A stretch of 49,284 nucleotides of DNA, taken from Bacteroidales bacterium (GTDB lineage: Bacteria; Bacteroidota; Bacteroidia; Bacteroidales; CG2-30-32-10). This document shows positions 34,012-42,802 of this stretch, piece after piece. Position numbers and translations under genes: made by a program. The notes beneath the pieces were generated by a model. That model saw nothing but the letters and a program-made list of their open reading frames with translations, was not told the origin of the DNA and did no database searches. The stretch's first letter is position 1, and each line of letters starts with the position of its first letter. The stretch is from positions 1-49,284 of the forward strand of contig DAOQAK010000030.1 of NCBI GenBank assembly GCA_035353855.1, in the 5' to 3' direction.

Positions 34012-34935
34012 TTATTTGTTTACCTGGAAAGTTTTGTCGCCTTTCTTTATGAAGTTCACAATTTGATTTGCTGCTGCAAGTCCGGCATTGATATTGGCTT
34101 CCGAAGTTTCAGCTCCCTGTTTTTTGGGAGTGCTGTAATAACGGTTTTCATATTTCAACAAATCGGCATGGCATTCAGGAGCAATATCAGAAATATATTT
34201 GAAGTCAGGTCTTTCTTCCAGCATTTTTTTCAAACATCCTTCATCCATAACTTCTTTACGTGCAGTATTCACAATAGTTCCGCCTTTAGGCATTTTCGAC
34301 ATCAAATCAAAATTGATTGATTTTTTTGTTTTGTCGTTTGCCGGAATATGTAAAGAAACATAATGGCATGTAGAATAAAGTTCTTCAATATTCTTTACAA
34401 CCTTTACTCCGTCTTTTGTAATATTGGCTTCAGGAACAAACGGGTCGAAAGCATATACTTCCATACCAAATCCTTTTGCAATGTTGGCAAGCATTTTAGG
34501 AACATGACCATAAGCATGCAATCCTAATTTCTTTCCTTTAAGTTCAGAGCCTGAGCCACCTTTAAATTGTGCACGTGCCATGAAAACCATCATGCCTGCT
34601 GCAAGTTCAGCAACTGCATTTGAATTTTGTCCGGGAGTATTCATTGCAACAATGCCTTTGGCAGTAGCAGCAGCCAAATCAATATTATCATAACCCGCAC
34701 CGGCGCGAACAATGATTTTTAAATTTTTACCTGCTTCAATAACTTCTTTAGTGGCTTTGTCGCTTCTGATAATCATTGCGTCTGGATTAACATCTTGAAG
34801 AAAACTAATTAATTCATATGATTCTTTAGGTTCTGAAAACCAAGTTTCAAAACCAGCTTTATCAAAAATTTCTTTTATACCATCTTGTGCTATTTTAGCA
34901 AAAGGTTTTTCGGTTGCTATTAAAACTTTTGTCAT
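34012..34935 (-). CDS. serA: D-3-phosphoglycerate dehydrogenase, short type with Lys at the catalytic His position
   Basis: Oxidises 3-phosphoglycerate to 3-phosphohydroxypyruvate, the first step of serine synthesis. 307 residues, without ACT or regulatory domains. The substrate loop is VRAGAGYDNID, the NAD-binding turn is LHAYGHVPKMLANIAKGFGMEVYAFDP, and the late motifs are NTARKEVMDEG and SDIAPECHADLLKYE. The position normally held by the catalytic His in TPHxGA reads STPKKQGAET (K271), as in the short, lysine-containing PGDH subtype that I know from Entamoeba and Bacteroides. It follows serC by 104 bases and precedes DUF1015, forming a serine operon. The missing ACT domain means no serine feedback through that domain. 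Confidence 0.9.
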   Translation of the reverse strand: MTKVLIATEKPFAKIAQDGIKEIFDKAGFETWFSEPKESYELISFLQDVNPDAMIIRSDKATKEVIEAGKNLKIIVRAGAGYDNIDLAAATAKGIVAMNTPGQNSNAVAELAAGMMVFMARAQFKGGSGSELKGKKLGLHAYGHVPKMLANIAKGFGMEVYAFDPFVPEANITKDGVKVVKNIEELYSTCHYVSLHIPANDKTKKSINFDLMSKMPKGGTIVNTARKEVMDEGCLKKMLEERPDFKYISDIAPECHADLLKYENRYYSTPKKQGAETSEANINAGLAAANQIVNFIKKGDKTFQVNK

Positions 34936-35039
34936 TTTTTTTATTTTTATAATTTATAATTTCACGCAAAGTTGTTATGAATGCCAAGTTAAAACGAAAT
35001 TCAAATATTCAACATTCAAAATTGAACTTTGGTTATTGA

Positions 35040-36113
35040 CTATGCTTTTTGTTTTTCAAATTCTTTCATGCAGTCAACTAATGCCTGAACGCTTTCAATT
35101 GGTAATGCATTGTATGTAGATGCCCTGAAACCGCCAACCGAACGATGTCCTTTAATTCCAACCATTCCGTTTGCTTTTGCAAAATTCATGAATTCATCTT
35201 CCAATTTAGCATAATCGGGTTTCATAACAAAGCAAATATTCATCAATGAGCGTGAATCTTTTTCAACAGTACCAACAAATATTTTGCTGCTATCAATAGC
35301 GTTATATAAAAGGTTTGCTTTTTTCTTATTCATTTCTTCCATCACTTTCACACCACCAATTGATTTTAACCAACGCAGTGTTTCCATGATAGTGTATATA
35401 GGAAGACATGGAGGAGTATTGTACATTGAACCTTCTGCTATGTGTGTTCTGTAATCGAGCATTGAAGGGATTTTGCGGCTAACCTTACCAAGTACATCCT
35501 CGCGAACGACAACAAATGTAGCACCTGCAGGTCCTAAGTTTTTCTGGGCGCCACCGTAAATCATTGCATATTTCTTTACATCAACCGGACGACTGAAAAT
35601 ATCAGATGACATATCAGCAATCAAAGGAACAGGACTGTCCATGTCATACCTGATTTCAGAACCGTAAATAGTGTTATTGGTAGTGATGTGCATGTAGTCA
35701 ACATCTTTGGGTATTTCCCATCCTTTTGGAATGTAAGTAAAATTCTTATCAGATGAAGAAGCTACAATATTAACTTCGCCAAAAAGTTTTGCTTCTTTAA
35801 TGGCTTTCTTAGCCCACACACCTGTTTCAAGATATGCAGCTTTCTTTTCCAGGAAATTAAAAGGAACCATACAGAATTGCATGCTGGCACCACCGCCAAG
35901 GAATAATACATGGTATCCTTCGGGAACTCCAAGTTGTTCTTTAAATAATGCTACTGCTTCGTCAATTACTGCCTGAAAATCCTTACTGCGGTGTGAAATT
36001 TCGAGAACCGACATACCTATACCATTAAGGTCAAGTACAGCTTTTGCTGTGTTTTCAATAGCGATTCTGGGAAGAATTGAAGGTCCTGCATTAAAATTAT
36101 GAACTTTTTTCAT
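35040..36113 (-). CDS. serC: Phosphoserine aminotransferase
   Basis: PLP-dependent class V aminotransferase converting 3-phosphohydroxypyruvate to O-phosphoserine. The start MKKVHNFNAGPSILPRIAIE is the classic SerC N-terminus. Also present are the IGMSVLEISHRSKDF phosphate site, FLGGGASMQF, TTNNTIYGSE and the lysine that binds PLP in IYGGAQKNLGPAG (K191). The C-terminal part contains GFRASTYNALP, again typical. 357 residues is normal. First gene of the minus-strand serC-serA-DUF1015 operon. Upstream lies a 133-base AT-rich spacer without a clear -10 match. Confidence 0.95.
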   Translation of the reverse strand: MKKVHNFNAGPSILPRIAIENTAKAVLDLNGIGMSVLEISHRSKDFQAVIDEAVALFKEQLGVPEGYHVLFLGGGASMQFCMVPFNFLEKKAAYLETGVWAKKAIKEAKLFGEVNIVASSSDKNFTYIPKGWEIPKDVDYMHITTNNTIYGSEIRYDMDSPVPLIADMSSDIFSRPVDVKKYAMIYGGAQKNLGPAGATFVVVREDVLGKVSRKIPSMLDYRTHIAEGSMYNTPPCLPIYTIMETLRWLKSIGGVKVMEEMNKKKANLLYNAIDSSKIFVGTVEKDSRSLMNICFVMKPDYAKLEDEFMNFAKANGMVGIKGHRSVGGFRASTYNALPIESVQALVDCMKEFEKQKA

Positions 36114-36246
36114 ATTTATTTAATTTTTTATGGTTTGTTAAAATGTTTAATATTTTGCTCAAAATTGCAAATAATTTTAATATTAATAAAAATAAAATGA
36201 TTTTTTTTTTAAGTAAGGTGAAAACAAGTTGAGAATGTAGGAATAA

Positions 36247-37236
36247 TCAATTTCTCTGATGTTTCTTCTGCTCTTTGATGATCGCTTTTACTTTTGCTTT
36301 CTCGGCGCCGGTCTTCTTGCGCATACGGGCATCCACATCTTTCACCATATTCCATTTACCCATTCTGAAGATAAAAGCATCGAAAACATTGGTTTCGGGA
36401 TAGTAAAACTGGTATTGTCCTTCAAGACTGGGGTCTTTAGGTGCAAGCCTATCGAAAACAATCATGTTGCGACTTTTTTTACCAGGAACTTTATCTACAA
36501 TATCAATATTGAGTCCATCAGTTACTATGCTTTTGCGATTTTTCTTACCACTATACATAAATTGTTTTTCATATTTCAGCGACATGGATACCGTTGTTGA
36601 ATACTCGAATATCACTCGTTTCTGAAGCTTTTTATTGTATTTAAATATAGATGCTCCGAAAACAGGTTTTTCGTTAGAATTGAATATAAGCACATCAATA
36701 ATTTTTTTTTGTGAAAGTAAATCATTGCCATCCCAGCCAAGCAGTGTGTAGTATTTTTTCCCTCGCGATTTGTTATAAATGATTTTATAATAATGTGCTC
36801 CGTACCAGTTTGTATTAGTAAGGTTCTGCATTTCAGGAGTTGTGATTTTATCCGAATTATCCTTTAAGGGATACAGGTAATATTTTTTTTCTTTCTTGTT
36901 CCATGCCTGGATGATGCCAAAATATTCATAAGTGCCGTCAGTTTTTCTAAGATTCCAGTTAAATATTCTTAATTTCTTATCTTCCGAAACAAGCCTGGCA
37001 ATAGTAATAAGCGAATCGAAAGGATAATCAAAAGAGTTTTCTTGTAATAAAGTATTTCCCAGTAATGACAGGAATTTTTCGTTAGCATTGTATTTAATGA
37101 AATCATTTTCTCCGCCGATAATGATTGTTCCGAGCTTTTGCAGAGAATCTTCCGCTTTAATAAAGTTCGCATTTTTCTGTGAAAATAGCTGGAACGATAA
37201 TAAAATCAATAATAACAGGAAATATTCTTTTTTCAT
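36247..37236 (-). CDS. Conserved hypothetical exported protein
   Basis: About 329 residues from the internal ATG at 37236, where MKKEYFLLLLILLSFQLFS forms a signal peptide; a longer frame from 37278 would put 14 unlikely residues before it. The mature protein is mixed alpha/beta with a conserved-looking core: NTNWYGAHYYKIIYNKSRGKKYYTLLGWDGND, then VFGASIFKY and RVIFEYSTTVSMSLKYEKQF, and later RNMIVFDRLAPKDPSLEGQYQFYYPETNVFDAF. I recognise this as a Bacteroidota-only hypothetical, probably periplasmic. The basic C-terminal tail (KKTGAEKAKVKAIIKEQKKHQR) is unusual. It is divergent from the LuxC-like gene, with promoters for both in the gap. Confidence 0.75.
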   Translation of the reverse strand: MKKEYFLLLLILLSFQLFSQKNANFIKAEDSLQKLGTIIIGGENDFIKYNANEKFLSLLGNTLLQENSFDYPFDSLITIARLVSEDKKLRIFNWNLRKTDGTYEYFGIIQAWNKKEKKYYLYPLKDNSDKITTPEMQNLTNTNWYGAHYYKIIYNKSRGKKYYTLLGWDGNDLLSQKKIIDVLIFNSNEKPVFGASIFKYNKKLQKRVIFEYSTTVSMSLKYEKQFMYSGKKNRKSIVTDGLNIDIVDKVPGKKSRNMIVFDRLAPKDPSLEGQYQFYYPETNVFDAFIFRMGKWNMVKDVDARMRKKTGAEKAKVKAIIKEQKKHQRN

Positions 37237-37266
37237 TATAAAAATCGATTGCTTAATATATAATGA

Positions 37267-37274
37267 CAAAAATA
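37267..37274 (-). promoter_or_regulatory. -10 element for the hypothetical exported protein
   Basis: TATTTTTG on the minus strand matches TAnnTTTG, 30 bases upstream of the preferred ATG at 37236. It forms a divergent pair with the plus-strand element at 37308. Its position also makes the longer start at 37278 unlikely. Confidence 0.5.
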
Positions 37275-37307
37275 ACATATTATTGTGTTGTCATTAAAAC
37301 GTATTTA

Positions 37308-37315
37308 TATTTTTG
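37308..37315 (+). promoter_or_regulatory. -10 element for the LuxC-type reductase
   Basis: TATTTTTG matches TAnnTTTG, 17 bases before the ATG. TTG triplets at 37283 and 37288 lie 22 and 17 bases upstream, near the -33 position. Confidence 0.5.
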
Positions 37316-37332
37316 TTGAAAAATTATAAGGA

Positions 37333-38394
37333 ATGTCAAATACTGAAAACAGTTTAACCGCATTTATTAAACTTGGAGAAAAGATAAACAAACTCGTTGA
37401 AAACGGAGGTGATGAAAGCTTTGATGAAATTATCCGAAAAAGTTACAAGCAGAATAACTGGTTTATCCGCGAAAACATTTTGTTTGCTTTAAGGTCAATT
37501 GCATTAATGCTCAGTGAAGAAAAGCTGCGGCAATGGCTCGCTGCATATAAATTCCCTGATACAAAAAATCAAAATCCTAAAAATATTTTGGTTGTTTCTG
37601 CCGGAAATATTCCTTTGGTAGGTTTTCATGATTTTCTTTCTGTACTGATTTCCGGCAATAATTATGTTGGAAAATTATCTTCAGATGATAATATATTATT
37701 ACCTGCAATTGCCGAAATGCTTATTTCAACAGAAGCATCTTTTGCTGAACACATTCATTTTACAGAAGGCAAAGCGCAAGACTTTGATGCAGCTATTGCC
37801 ACAGGTTCAGATAATACTTCACGTTACTTTGATTATTATTTCGGGAAATATCCTAATATAATTCGGCGTAACCGCAATAGCATAGCTATATTAACAGGGC
37901 AGGAGAGTGAATCCGAACTTTCGGGATTAGCAGATGACATTTGTATGTATTTTGGTTTGGGATGCCGGAATGTTTCAAAAGTTTTTATTCCTGAAGATTC
38001 TGATATATCAATTATTTTCACTGCTCTTCAGAAATACCGCAATAGTTTATCGATGCATAATAAATACATGAATAATTATGATTATCACAAATCCATATTC
38101 ATGATGAATCAAACTAAATATATTGATAATGACTTTATGCTTTTTACTGAAAATGCCGCACTTTCATCACCAATAGCGATTGTGAATTATCAGAGGTATA
38201 AAAATACAGAAGAAGTGAAAAAATATATTGCTGATGAAAAGGATAAACTGCAATGTGTTATTGGAAACGAAAACATATTTAATAATGGATATCCTTTCGG
38301 GAAAAGCCAGCAACCTGAATTATGGGATTATGCCGATGGCGTGGATACTTTAGCTTTCTTACTGAAATTATTTACATGTTCTTCTTCGTTTTGA
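37333..38394 (+). CDS. Acyl-CoA reductase (LuxC family)
   Basis: 353-residue cytoplasmic protein of the LuxC acyl-CoA/acyl-protein reductase family. The N-terminal helical region includes NNWFIRENILFALRSIA. The nucleotide-binding core carries ILVVSAGNIPLVGFHDFLSVLISGNNYVGKLSSDDN, which corresponds to the Rossmann turn. The catalytic-Cys region typical of aldehyde dehydrogenase relatives is IYMYFGLGCRNVSKVFIP-like (LADDICMYFGLGCRNVSKVF). Many Bacteroidota carry such a stand-alone copy, unrelated to luminescence and probably involved in fatty aldehyde metabolism. It has its own -10 element and is upstream of L31 by 116 bases. Confidence 0.88.
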   Translation: MSNTENSLTAFIKLGEKINKLVENGGDESFDEIIRKSYKQNNWFIRENILFALRSIALMLSEEKLRQWLAAYKFPDTKNQNPKNILVVSAGNIPLVGFHDFLSVLISGNNYVGKLSSDDNILLPAIAEMLISTEASFAEHIHFTEGKAQDFDAAIATGSDNTSRYFDYYFGKYPNIIRRNRNSIAILTGQESESELSGLADDICMYFGLGCRNVSKVFIPEDSDISIIFTALQKYRNSLSMHNKYMNNYDYHKSIFMMNQTKYIDNDFMLFTENAALSSPIAIVNYQRYKNTEEVKKYIADEKDKLQCVIGNENIFNNGYPFGKSQQPELWDYADGVDTLAFLLKLFTCSSSF

Positions 38395-38455
38395 AAAAAA
38401 TAAATCTACATTTGTTATGCAAAATAGCAGGGATTAAAATTTTCTTCATAAAAAT

Positions 38456-38486
38456 TTTGTATTTATTAAATAAATTAATACTTTTG
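38456..38486 (+). promoter_or_regulatory. Full Bacteroidota promoter for L31
   Basis: TTTG (38456-38459) and TACTTTTG (38479-38486) are spaced by 19 bases, matching the Bacteroidota -33/-10 consensus (TTTG and TAnnTTTG). They are placed 24 bases before the L31 ATG. This is the most complete promoter seen in the window. Confidence 0.7.
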
Positions 38487-38510
38487 CACTCCGAAATTAA
38501 TTAGAACATT

Positions 38511-38777
38511 ATGAAAAAAGACATTCATCCTAAGGAATACAGATTTGTGGTTTTTAAAGATATGTCGAATGAATATTCATTTATGACAAAATCTACTGCA
38601 CAAACAAAAGATACAATTGTATGGGAAGACGGAAAAGAATATCCACTTGTAAAACTTGAAATTTCACATACTTCACATCCTTTTTACACAGGTAAGATGA
38701 AACTGGTTGACACAGCCGGTCGTATTGATAAATTCAAAAATCGTTACAAAACCCATCTCGAAAAAAAAGCTGAGTAA
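38511..38777 (+). CDS. rpmE2: 50S ribosomal protein L31, type B
   Basis: 88-residue ribosomal protein of the large subunit. MKKDIHPKEYRFVVFKDMSNEYSFMTKSTA and SHPFYTGKMKLVDTAGRIDKFKNRYK are the conserved ends. It lacks the CxxC zinc pairs of the A type, so it is the zinc-independent form, the usual one in this phylum. Transcribed as a single gene: a full promoter upstream and a hairpin with T-tract just behind the stop. Confidence 0.95.
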   Translation: MKKDIHPKEYRFVVFKDMSNEYSFMTKSTAQTKDTIVWEDGKEYPLVKLEISHTSHPFYTGKMKLVDTAGRIDKFKNRYKTHLEKKAE

Positions 38778-38788
38778 TAAAAATATTC

Positions 38789-38818
38789 AAATCCTCCGAA
38801 TACCGGGGGATTTTTTTT
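38789..38818 (+). terminator. Rho-independent terminator after L31
   Basis: AAATCCTCCG (38789-38798) pairs with CGGGGGATTT (one T-G) around AATAC, followed by TTTTT. It ends the L31 transcript 12 bases after the stop. Confidence 0.85.
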
Positions 38819-38899
38819 ATCCTTCCATTTTATTTTTTTTGTAACAAAAAATATTTTTATTCGTAAATATTTTATTCGCACTTTCTGAAAAAATAAATA

Positions 38900-38907
38900 T
38901 AACTTTG
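38900..38907 (+). promoter_or_regulatory. -10 element for the GlmU-like gene
   Basis: TAACTTTG matches TAnnTTTG, 23 bases before the ATG at 38931. Confidence 0.5.
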
Positions 38908-38930
38908 TAACAACGACAAAATATTTTAAC

Positions 38931-40115
38931 ATGAATTATATACTTTTCGACAACCCAAACCGCACCGATTTGTTGCCATTTACGTTTACCCGACCTGTAG
39001 CCGATATAAGAATAGGTATTCTTACAATTCGCGAAAAATGGGAAAAATGGCTTGATGTAAAAACTTCTACATTAACAGAAGAATACCTGAGTAAAAAGTA
39101 TCCGCTGGTGAAAGGAAAACATAATATTTTAATCAATGGTTCTGTTTGCCCCAATGAAAAACTTATTGAACAGGTTCAAAAGCTAAAACGCAACCAGGCA
39201 TTGGTTCATGATGATTATCTTATAGCTATTCATCTGAATGAAGAAGATATTGAAAACCTTGAAAGCACTGAAAATATTGAAGATATCGAAACCAATGTAC
39301 CTCATATCAAAATTCAGCAACTTTGGGATATATTCAGTAAAAATGCTGATGCCATAAAAGAAGATTTCGCACTACTTACCAAAAATAAAGAGTCGAATGC
39401 CGTGAGCAAAACCAATACACTGATTTGCCCTGAAAATATTTTTATAGAACACGATGTGAAAATGGAATGCGCAGTGCTGAATGCTACCGATGGCCCTATT
39501 TATATTCGTCATCATGCTGAAATAATGGAAGGCGCTGTAATACGCGGACCTTTTGCTCTTGGTGAATTTGCAATAGTGAAAATGCTGGCAAAGATTTATG
39601 GCGCTACAACTATTGGCCCATATTCAAAGGTAGGCGGGGAAGTAAGCAATTCTGTTATTTTCGGGTATTCCAATAAAGCACATGACGGCTTCCTTGGAAA
39701 TTCAGTTCTTGGCGAATGGTGTAATATTGGCGCCGACAGCAATAATTCAAATCTGAAAAATAATTATACCAATGTTAAACTTTGGAATTACCCGGAGAAA
39801 AAATTCATTGATACCGGCTTGCAGTTCTGCGGGCTTATTATGGGCGACCACAGCAAATGCGGCATCAATACAATGTTTAATACCGGCACAGTAGTAGGAA
39901 TCAATTCAAGTATATTCGGACATGGTTTCCAACGCAATTTTATTCCTTCCTTCTCATGGGGCAGCACTTCAACAGGTATGACCACTTTCGAAATCAATAA
40001 AGCGATTGAAGTAGCTGAAAGGGTTTTTGAACGCAGGGGATTAGTGTTTGATGAAATCGAAAAAAATATTTTACGTAACATATACAATTTAACAAGGGAA
40101 TATCGTAACCTGTAA
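38931..40115 (+). CDS. GlmU-like sugar nucleotidyltransferase/acyltransferase family protein
   Basis: 394 residues. N-terminal ~165 residues resemble a reduced nucleotidyltransferase domain: MNYILFDNPNRTDLLPFTFTRPVADIRIGILTIREKWEKW is the start found in Bacteroidota GlmU-like proteins. From about 185 the chain is a left-handed beta-helix with hexapeptide repeats (IRHHAEIMEGAVIRGPFALGEFAIVKMLAKIYGATTIGPYSKVGGEV), ending in NTMFNTGTVVGINSSIFGHGFQ. The canonical LXXGXGTXM pyrophosphorylase loop is not evident at the N-terminus, so it may not act as a normal GlmU uridylyltransferase. Likely an envelope-precursor enzyme. Followed by lon after 81 bases. Confidence 0.8.
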   Translation: MNYILFDNPNRTDLLPFTFTRPVADIRIGILTIREKWEKWLDVKTSTLTEEYLSKKYPLVKGKHNILINGSVCPNEKLIEQVQKLKRNQALVHDDYLIAIHLNEEDIENLESTENIEDIETNVPHIKIQQLWDIFSKNADAIKEDFALLTKNKESNAVSKTNTLICPENIFIEHDVKMECAVLNATDGPIYIRHHAEIMEGAVIRGPFALGEFAIVKMLAKIYGATTIGPYSKVGGEVSNSVIFGYSNKAHDGFLGNSVLGEWCNIGADSNNSNLKNNYTNVKLWNYPEKKFIDTGLQFCGLIMGDHSKCGINTMFNTGTVVGINSSIFGHGFQRNFIPSFSWGSTSTGMTTFEINKAIEVAERVFERRGLVFDEIEKNILRNIYNLTREYRNL

Positions 40116-40196
40116 ACTGGCATAGTACTTGTCATAGGGGCAATTCCTCTACAAATACGTAAAATTCTGACAGTTTGACATGAAAGGAGTTTTTTA

Positions 40197-42653
40197 ATGA
40201 AAGATCATTCTATTGATTTTAGAAGTTTCCATTTGCCTAATCTTATTGACGAGGACACTGAATTTATTCCATTGCTTTCATCGGAAGATGAAGAACAAAT
40301 GAATGCTGAAGAAATGCCAGATATATTGCCAATTCTTCCGTTGCGTAATACTGTTCTTTTTCCGGGAGTAGTAATCCCGATTACAGTAAGCCGCGACAAA
40401 TCAATAAACCTTGTTAAAGAAACTTATAAAGGAAATAAAGTTATTGGCGTTGTATCGCAAAAAGATGTTGCTGTAGAAGACCCTAAATTTTCCGACTTAA
40501 ATACAATAGGCACTATAGCAAAGATATTCAAAGTGCTGCAGATGCCTGATGGAAGCTCTACCGTTATCCTTCAAGGCAAAAGACCTTTCATGATCAAAGA
40601 ATGCATACAGTCCGAACCTTATTTCAAAGCATCGATAATTCCTTATAATAATGTAAGCATTTCCAGGAAAGATGAAAAGTTTGAAGCGCTCATGTCGTCA
40701 ATTCGCGATTTGTCTGTTCAAATCATTAAGCTTTCTCCCAACATGCCTTCCGAGGCTTCATTTGCTATTAAAAATATTGAAAGCCCTACTTTTCTTCTGA
40801 ATTTTATTTCTTCAAATTTAAATGTAGGTGTTACAGAAAAACAACGCTTGCTCGAAGTGTCTGATTTTACTGAGCGTGCCAATATTGTGCTTACCCATTT
40901 GACTAAGGAAATCCAGATGCTGGAACTGAAAAATCAGATCCAGTCAAAAGTAAAAGTGGACCTTGATAAACAACAGCGCGATTATTTACTGAACCAGCAA
41001 TTAAAAACAATTCAGGAAGAATTAGGCGGCAATCCTAATGAGCAGCAAATAAATGCTCTTAAAGAAAAAGCAAAGACAAAAAAATGGAAAGCAGAAATTG
41101 CTGAAGTATTCGAACGCGAGATGAACAAGTTGCAACGCATGAATCCCGCTGCTGCCGAGTATTCCATTCAAATGAATTATATTGAGGTAATGGTTGAGCT
41201 ACCCTGGAATGAATTAACACAGGATAATTTCGACTTGAACCGTGCCCAGGAAATTCTTGATGAAGATCATTTTGGGTTGGATAAAGTAAAAGAAAGAATT
41301 ATAGAACATCTTGCTGTATTGAAATTAAAAGGCGATATGAAGTCGCCAATACTGTGCCTCGTAGGCCCTCCTGGAGTTGGAAAAACTTCGCTCGGCAAAT
41401 CCATTGCTCGTGCACTTGGACGGAATTATGTAAGAATGTCGCTTGGCGGTATGCGCGATGAAGCTGAAATTCGCGGACATCGCAAAACATATATTGGCGC
41501 TATGCCCGGCAGAATAATTCAGAATATTAAAAAAGCCAAATCATCCAATCCTGTTTTTGTTCTTGATGAAATAGATAAGGTAAGCGGGAATAATGTAAAT
41601 GGCGATCCTTCTTCTGCATTGCTTGAAGTACTCGACCCTGAGCAAAATATTGCTTTCTATGATAATTTTCTTGAAGTGGATTACGATCTTTCCAATGTAA
41701 TGTTCATTGCAACAGCAAATACATTAAGCACTATACAGCCGGCACTACGCGACCGAATGGAAGTGATCGATATCAGCGGATATATCATTGAAGAAAAACT
41801 GGAGATAGCAAAACGCCATCTTTTACCTAAGCAATTAAAAGAACATGGTGTTCAGGAAAACCAGCTGGTATTGAATAAAAAAATACTGGAAAGCATCATC
41901 GAAAATTATACACGTGAATCGGGTGTACGTCACCTGGAAAAAAATATTGCTAAAATTATCAGGAATAAAGCCCGTTTCATTGCAATGAATGAGAAATACG
42001 ATAAGTGTGTTTCAAAAGAAGACTTAGCTAAAATACTTGGTATTCCTGTTTATCAAAAAGAGAAATCTGCTACCGGCGATATTGCAGGAATAGCAACAGG
42101 ACTGGCATGGACTTCTGTCGGTGGAGAAGTGATATTTGTGGAAGCCAGTATCAGCAAGGGTAAAGGGAACCTTACATTGACCGGTAATTTGGGCGATGTA
42201 ATGAAAGAATCGGCAACACTTGCATATGAATATTTAAAATCGCATTCCAAAAGTTTAGGTATTGATGAGAATGTTTTTGAAAAATGGAATCTTCATATTC
42301 ATGTACCTGAAGGTGCAACACCAAAAGATGGTCCTTCGGCAGGGATAACCATGTTCACTGCAATAGCATCAGCATTCACTCAACGAAAAATACGTACCGA
42401 TGTGGCTATGACCGGTGAAATAACCTTACGCGGACGCGTACTTCCTGTTGGCGGTATCAAAGAAAAAATTCTTGCCGCCAAACGTTCCGGGATAAAAAAC
42501 TTGATTCTTTCCGAAGAGAACCGTAAAGATATTGAAGACATAAAAGCTGTTTATCTCGAAGGGCTGAACTTTACCTATGTTAAGGAAATGATTGAAGTCA
42601 TTGATATTGCTTTATGCAAAAGTAAAATCAAAAATGCTATAGTTTTTTTATAA
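40197..42653 (+). CDS. lon: ATP-dependent protease Lon
   Basis: 818-residue AAA+ protease that degrades misfolded and regulatory proteins. Domains: substrate-binding LON N-domain (about 45-245, from ILPILPLRNTVLFPGVVIPI), a coiled-coil linker (about 245-340), AAA+ module with Walker A GPPGVGKT (390-397), Walker B VFVLDEIDKVS and sensor FIATANTLSTI, then the protease domain with catalytic S714 (PKDGPSAGITM) and K757 (GGIKEKILAAK), 43 residues apart as in E. coli Lon. The N-terminal ~40 acidic residues before the N-domain are usual for Bacteroidota. Length is normal. The gene has a 618-base repeat-rich region behind it. Confidence 0.97.
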   Translation: MKDHSIDFRSFHLPNLIDEDTEFIPLLSSEDEEQMNAEEMPDILPILPLRNTVLFPGVVIPITVSRDKSINLVKETYKGNKVIGVVSQKDVAVEDPKFSDLNTIGTIAKIFKVLQMPDGSSTVILQGKRPFMIKECIQSEPYFKASIIPYNNVSISRKDEKFEALMSSIRDLSVQIIKLSPNMPSEASFAIKNIESPTFLLNFISSNLNVGVTEKQRLLEVSDFTERANIVLTHLTKEIQMLELKNQIQSKVKVDLDKQQRDYLLNQQLKTIQEELGGNPNEQQINALKEKAKTKKWKAEIAEVFEREMNKLQRMNPAAAEYSIQMNYIEVMVELPWNELTQDNFDLNRAQEILDEDHFGLDKVKERIIEHLAVLKLKGDMKSPILCLVGPPGVGKTSLGKSIARALGRNYVRMSLGGMRDEAEIRGHRKTYIGAMPGRIIQNIKKAKSSNPVFVLDEIDKVSGNNVNGDPSSALLEVLDPEQNIAFYDNFLEVDYDLSNVMFIATANTLSTIQPALRDRMEVIDISGYIIEEKLEIAKRHLLPKQLKEHGVQENQLVLNKKILESIIENYTRESGVRHLEKNIAKIIRNKARFIAMNEKYDKCVSKEDLAKILGIPVYQKEKSATGDIAGIATGLAWTSVGGEVIFVEASISKGKGNLTLTGNLGDVMKESATLAYEYLKSHSKSLGIDENVFEKWNLHIHVPEGATPKDGPSAGITMFTAIASAFTQRKIRTDVAMTGEITLRGRVLPVGGIKEKILAAKRSGIKNLILSEENRKDIEDIKAVYLEGLNFTYVKEMIEVIDIALCKSKIKNAIVFL

Positions 42654-42674
42654 ACAATTTCCTTTTCCCTTTCA

Positions 42675-42781
42675 TTTATACTCGTTCTTATCAGGTTTGC
42701 AAAGACAAAACTGTTTAGAACGAGTTATACCGTACAGAAAACAAAAAATATTTTTGCAAAACTCTTTTCTGTCGGTATAAA
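42675..42781. repeat. 106-bp hairpin repeat, copy 1
   Basis: Begins TTATACTCGTTCTTATCAGG and ends GTCGGTATAAA. It holds CTCGTTCT (42681-42688) inverted to AGAACGAG (42717-42724), and a second imperfect pair, ACCGTACAGAAAA with TTTTCTGTCGGT. It lies in the 618-base gene-free stretch 42654-43271 downstream of lon. A second copy at 43066-43171 differs at only two bases. Confidence 0.8.
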
Positions 42782-42802
42782 AATAAATTTATCATTAAAT
42801 TT

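Noticed and set aside
37237..37278. Longer start for the exported hypothetical protein at 37278
   Set aside because: The internal ATG at 37236 begins a proper signal peptide, and a -10 element at 37267-37274 overlaps the longer version.
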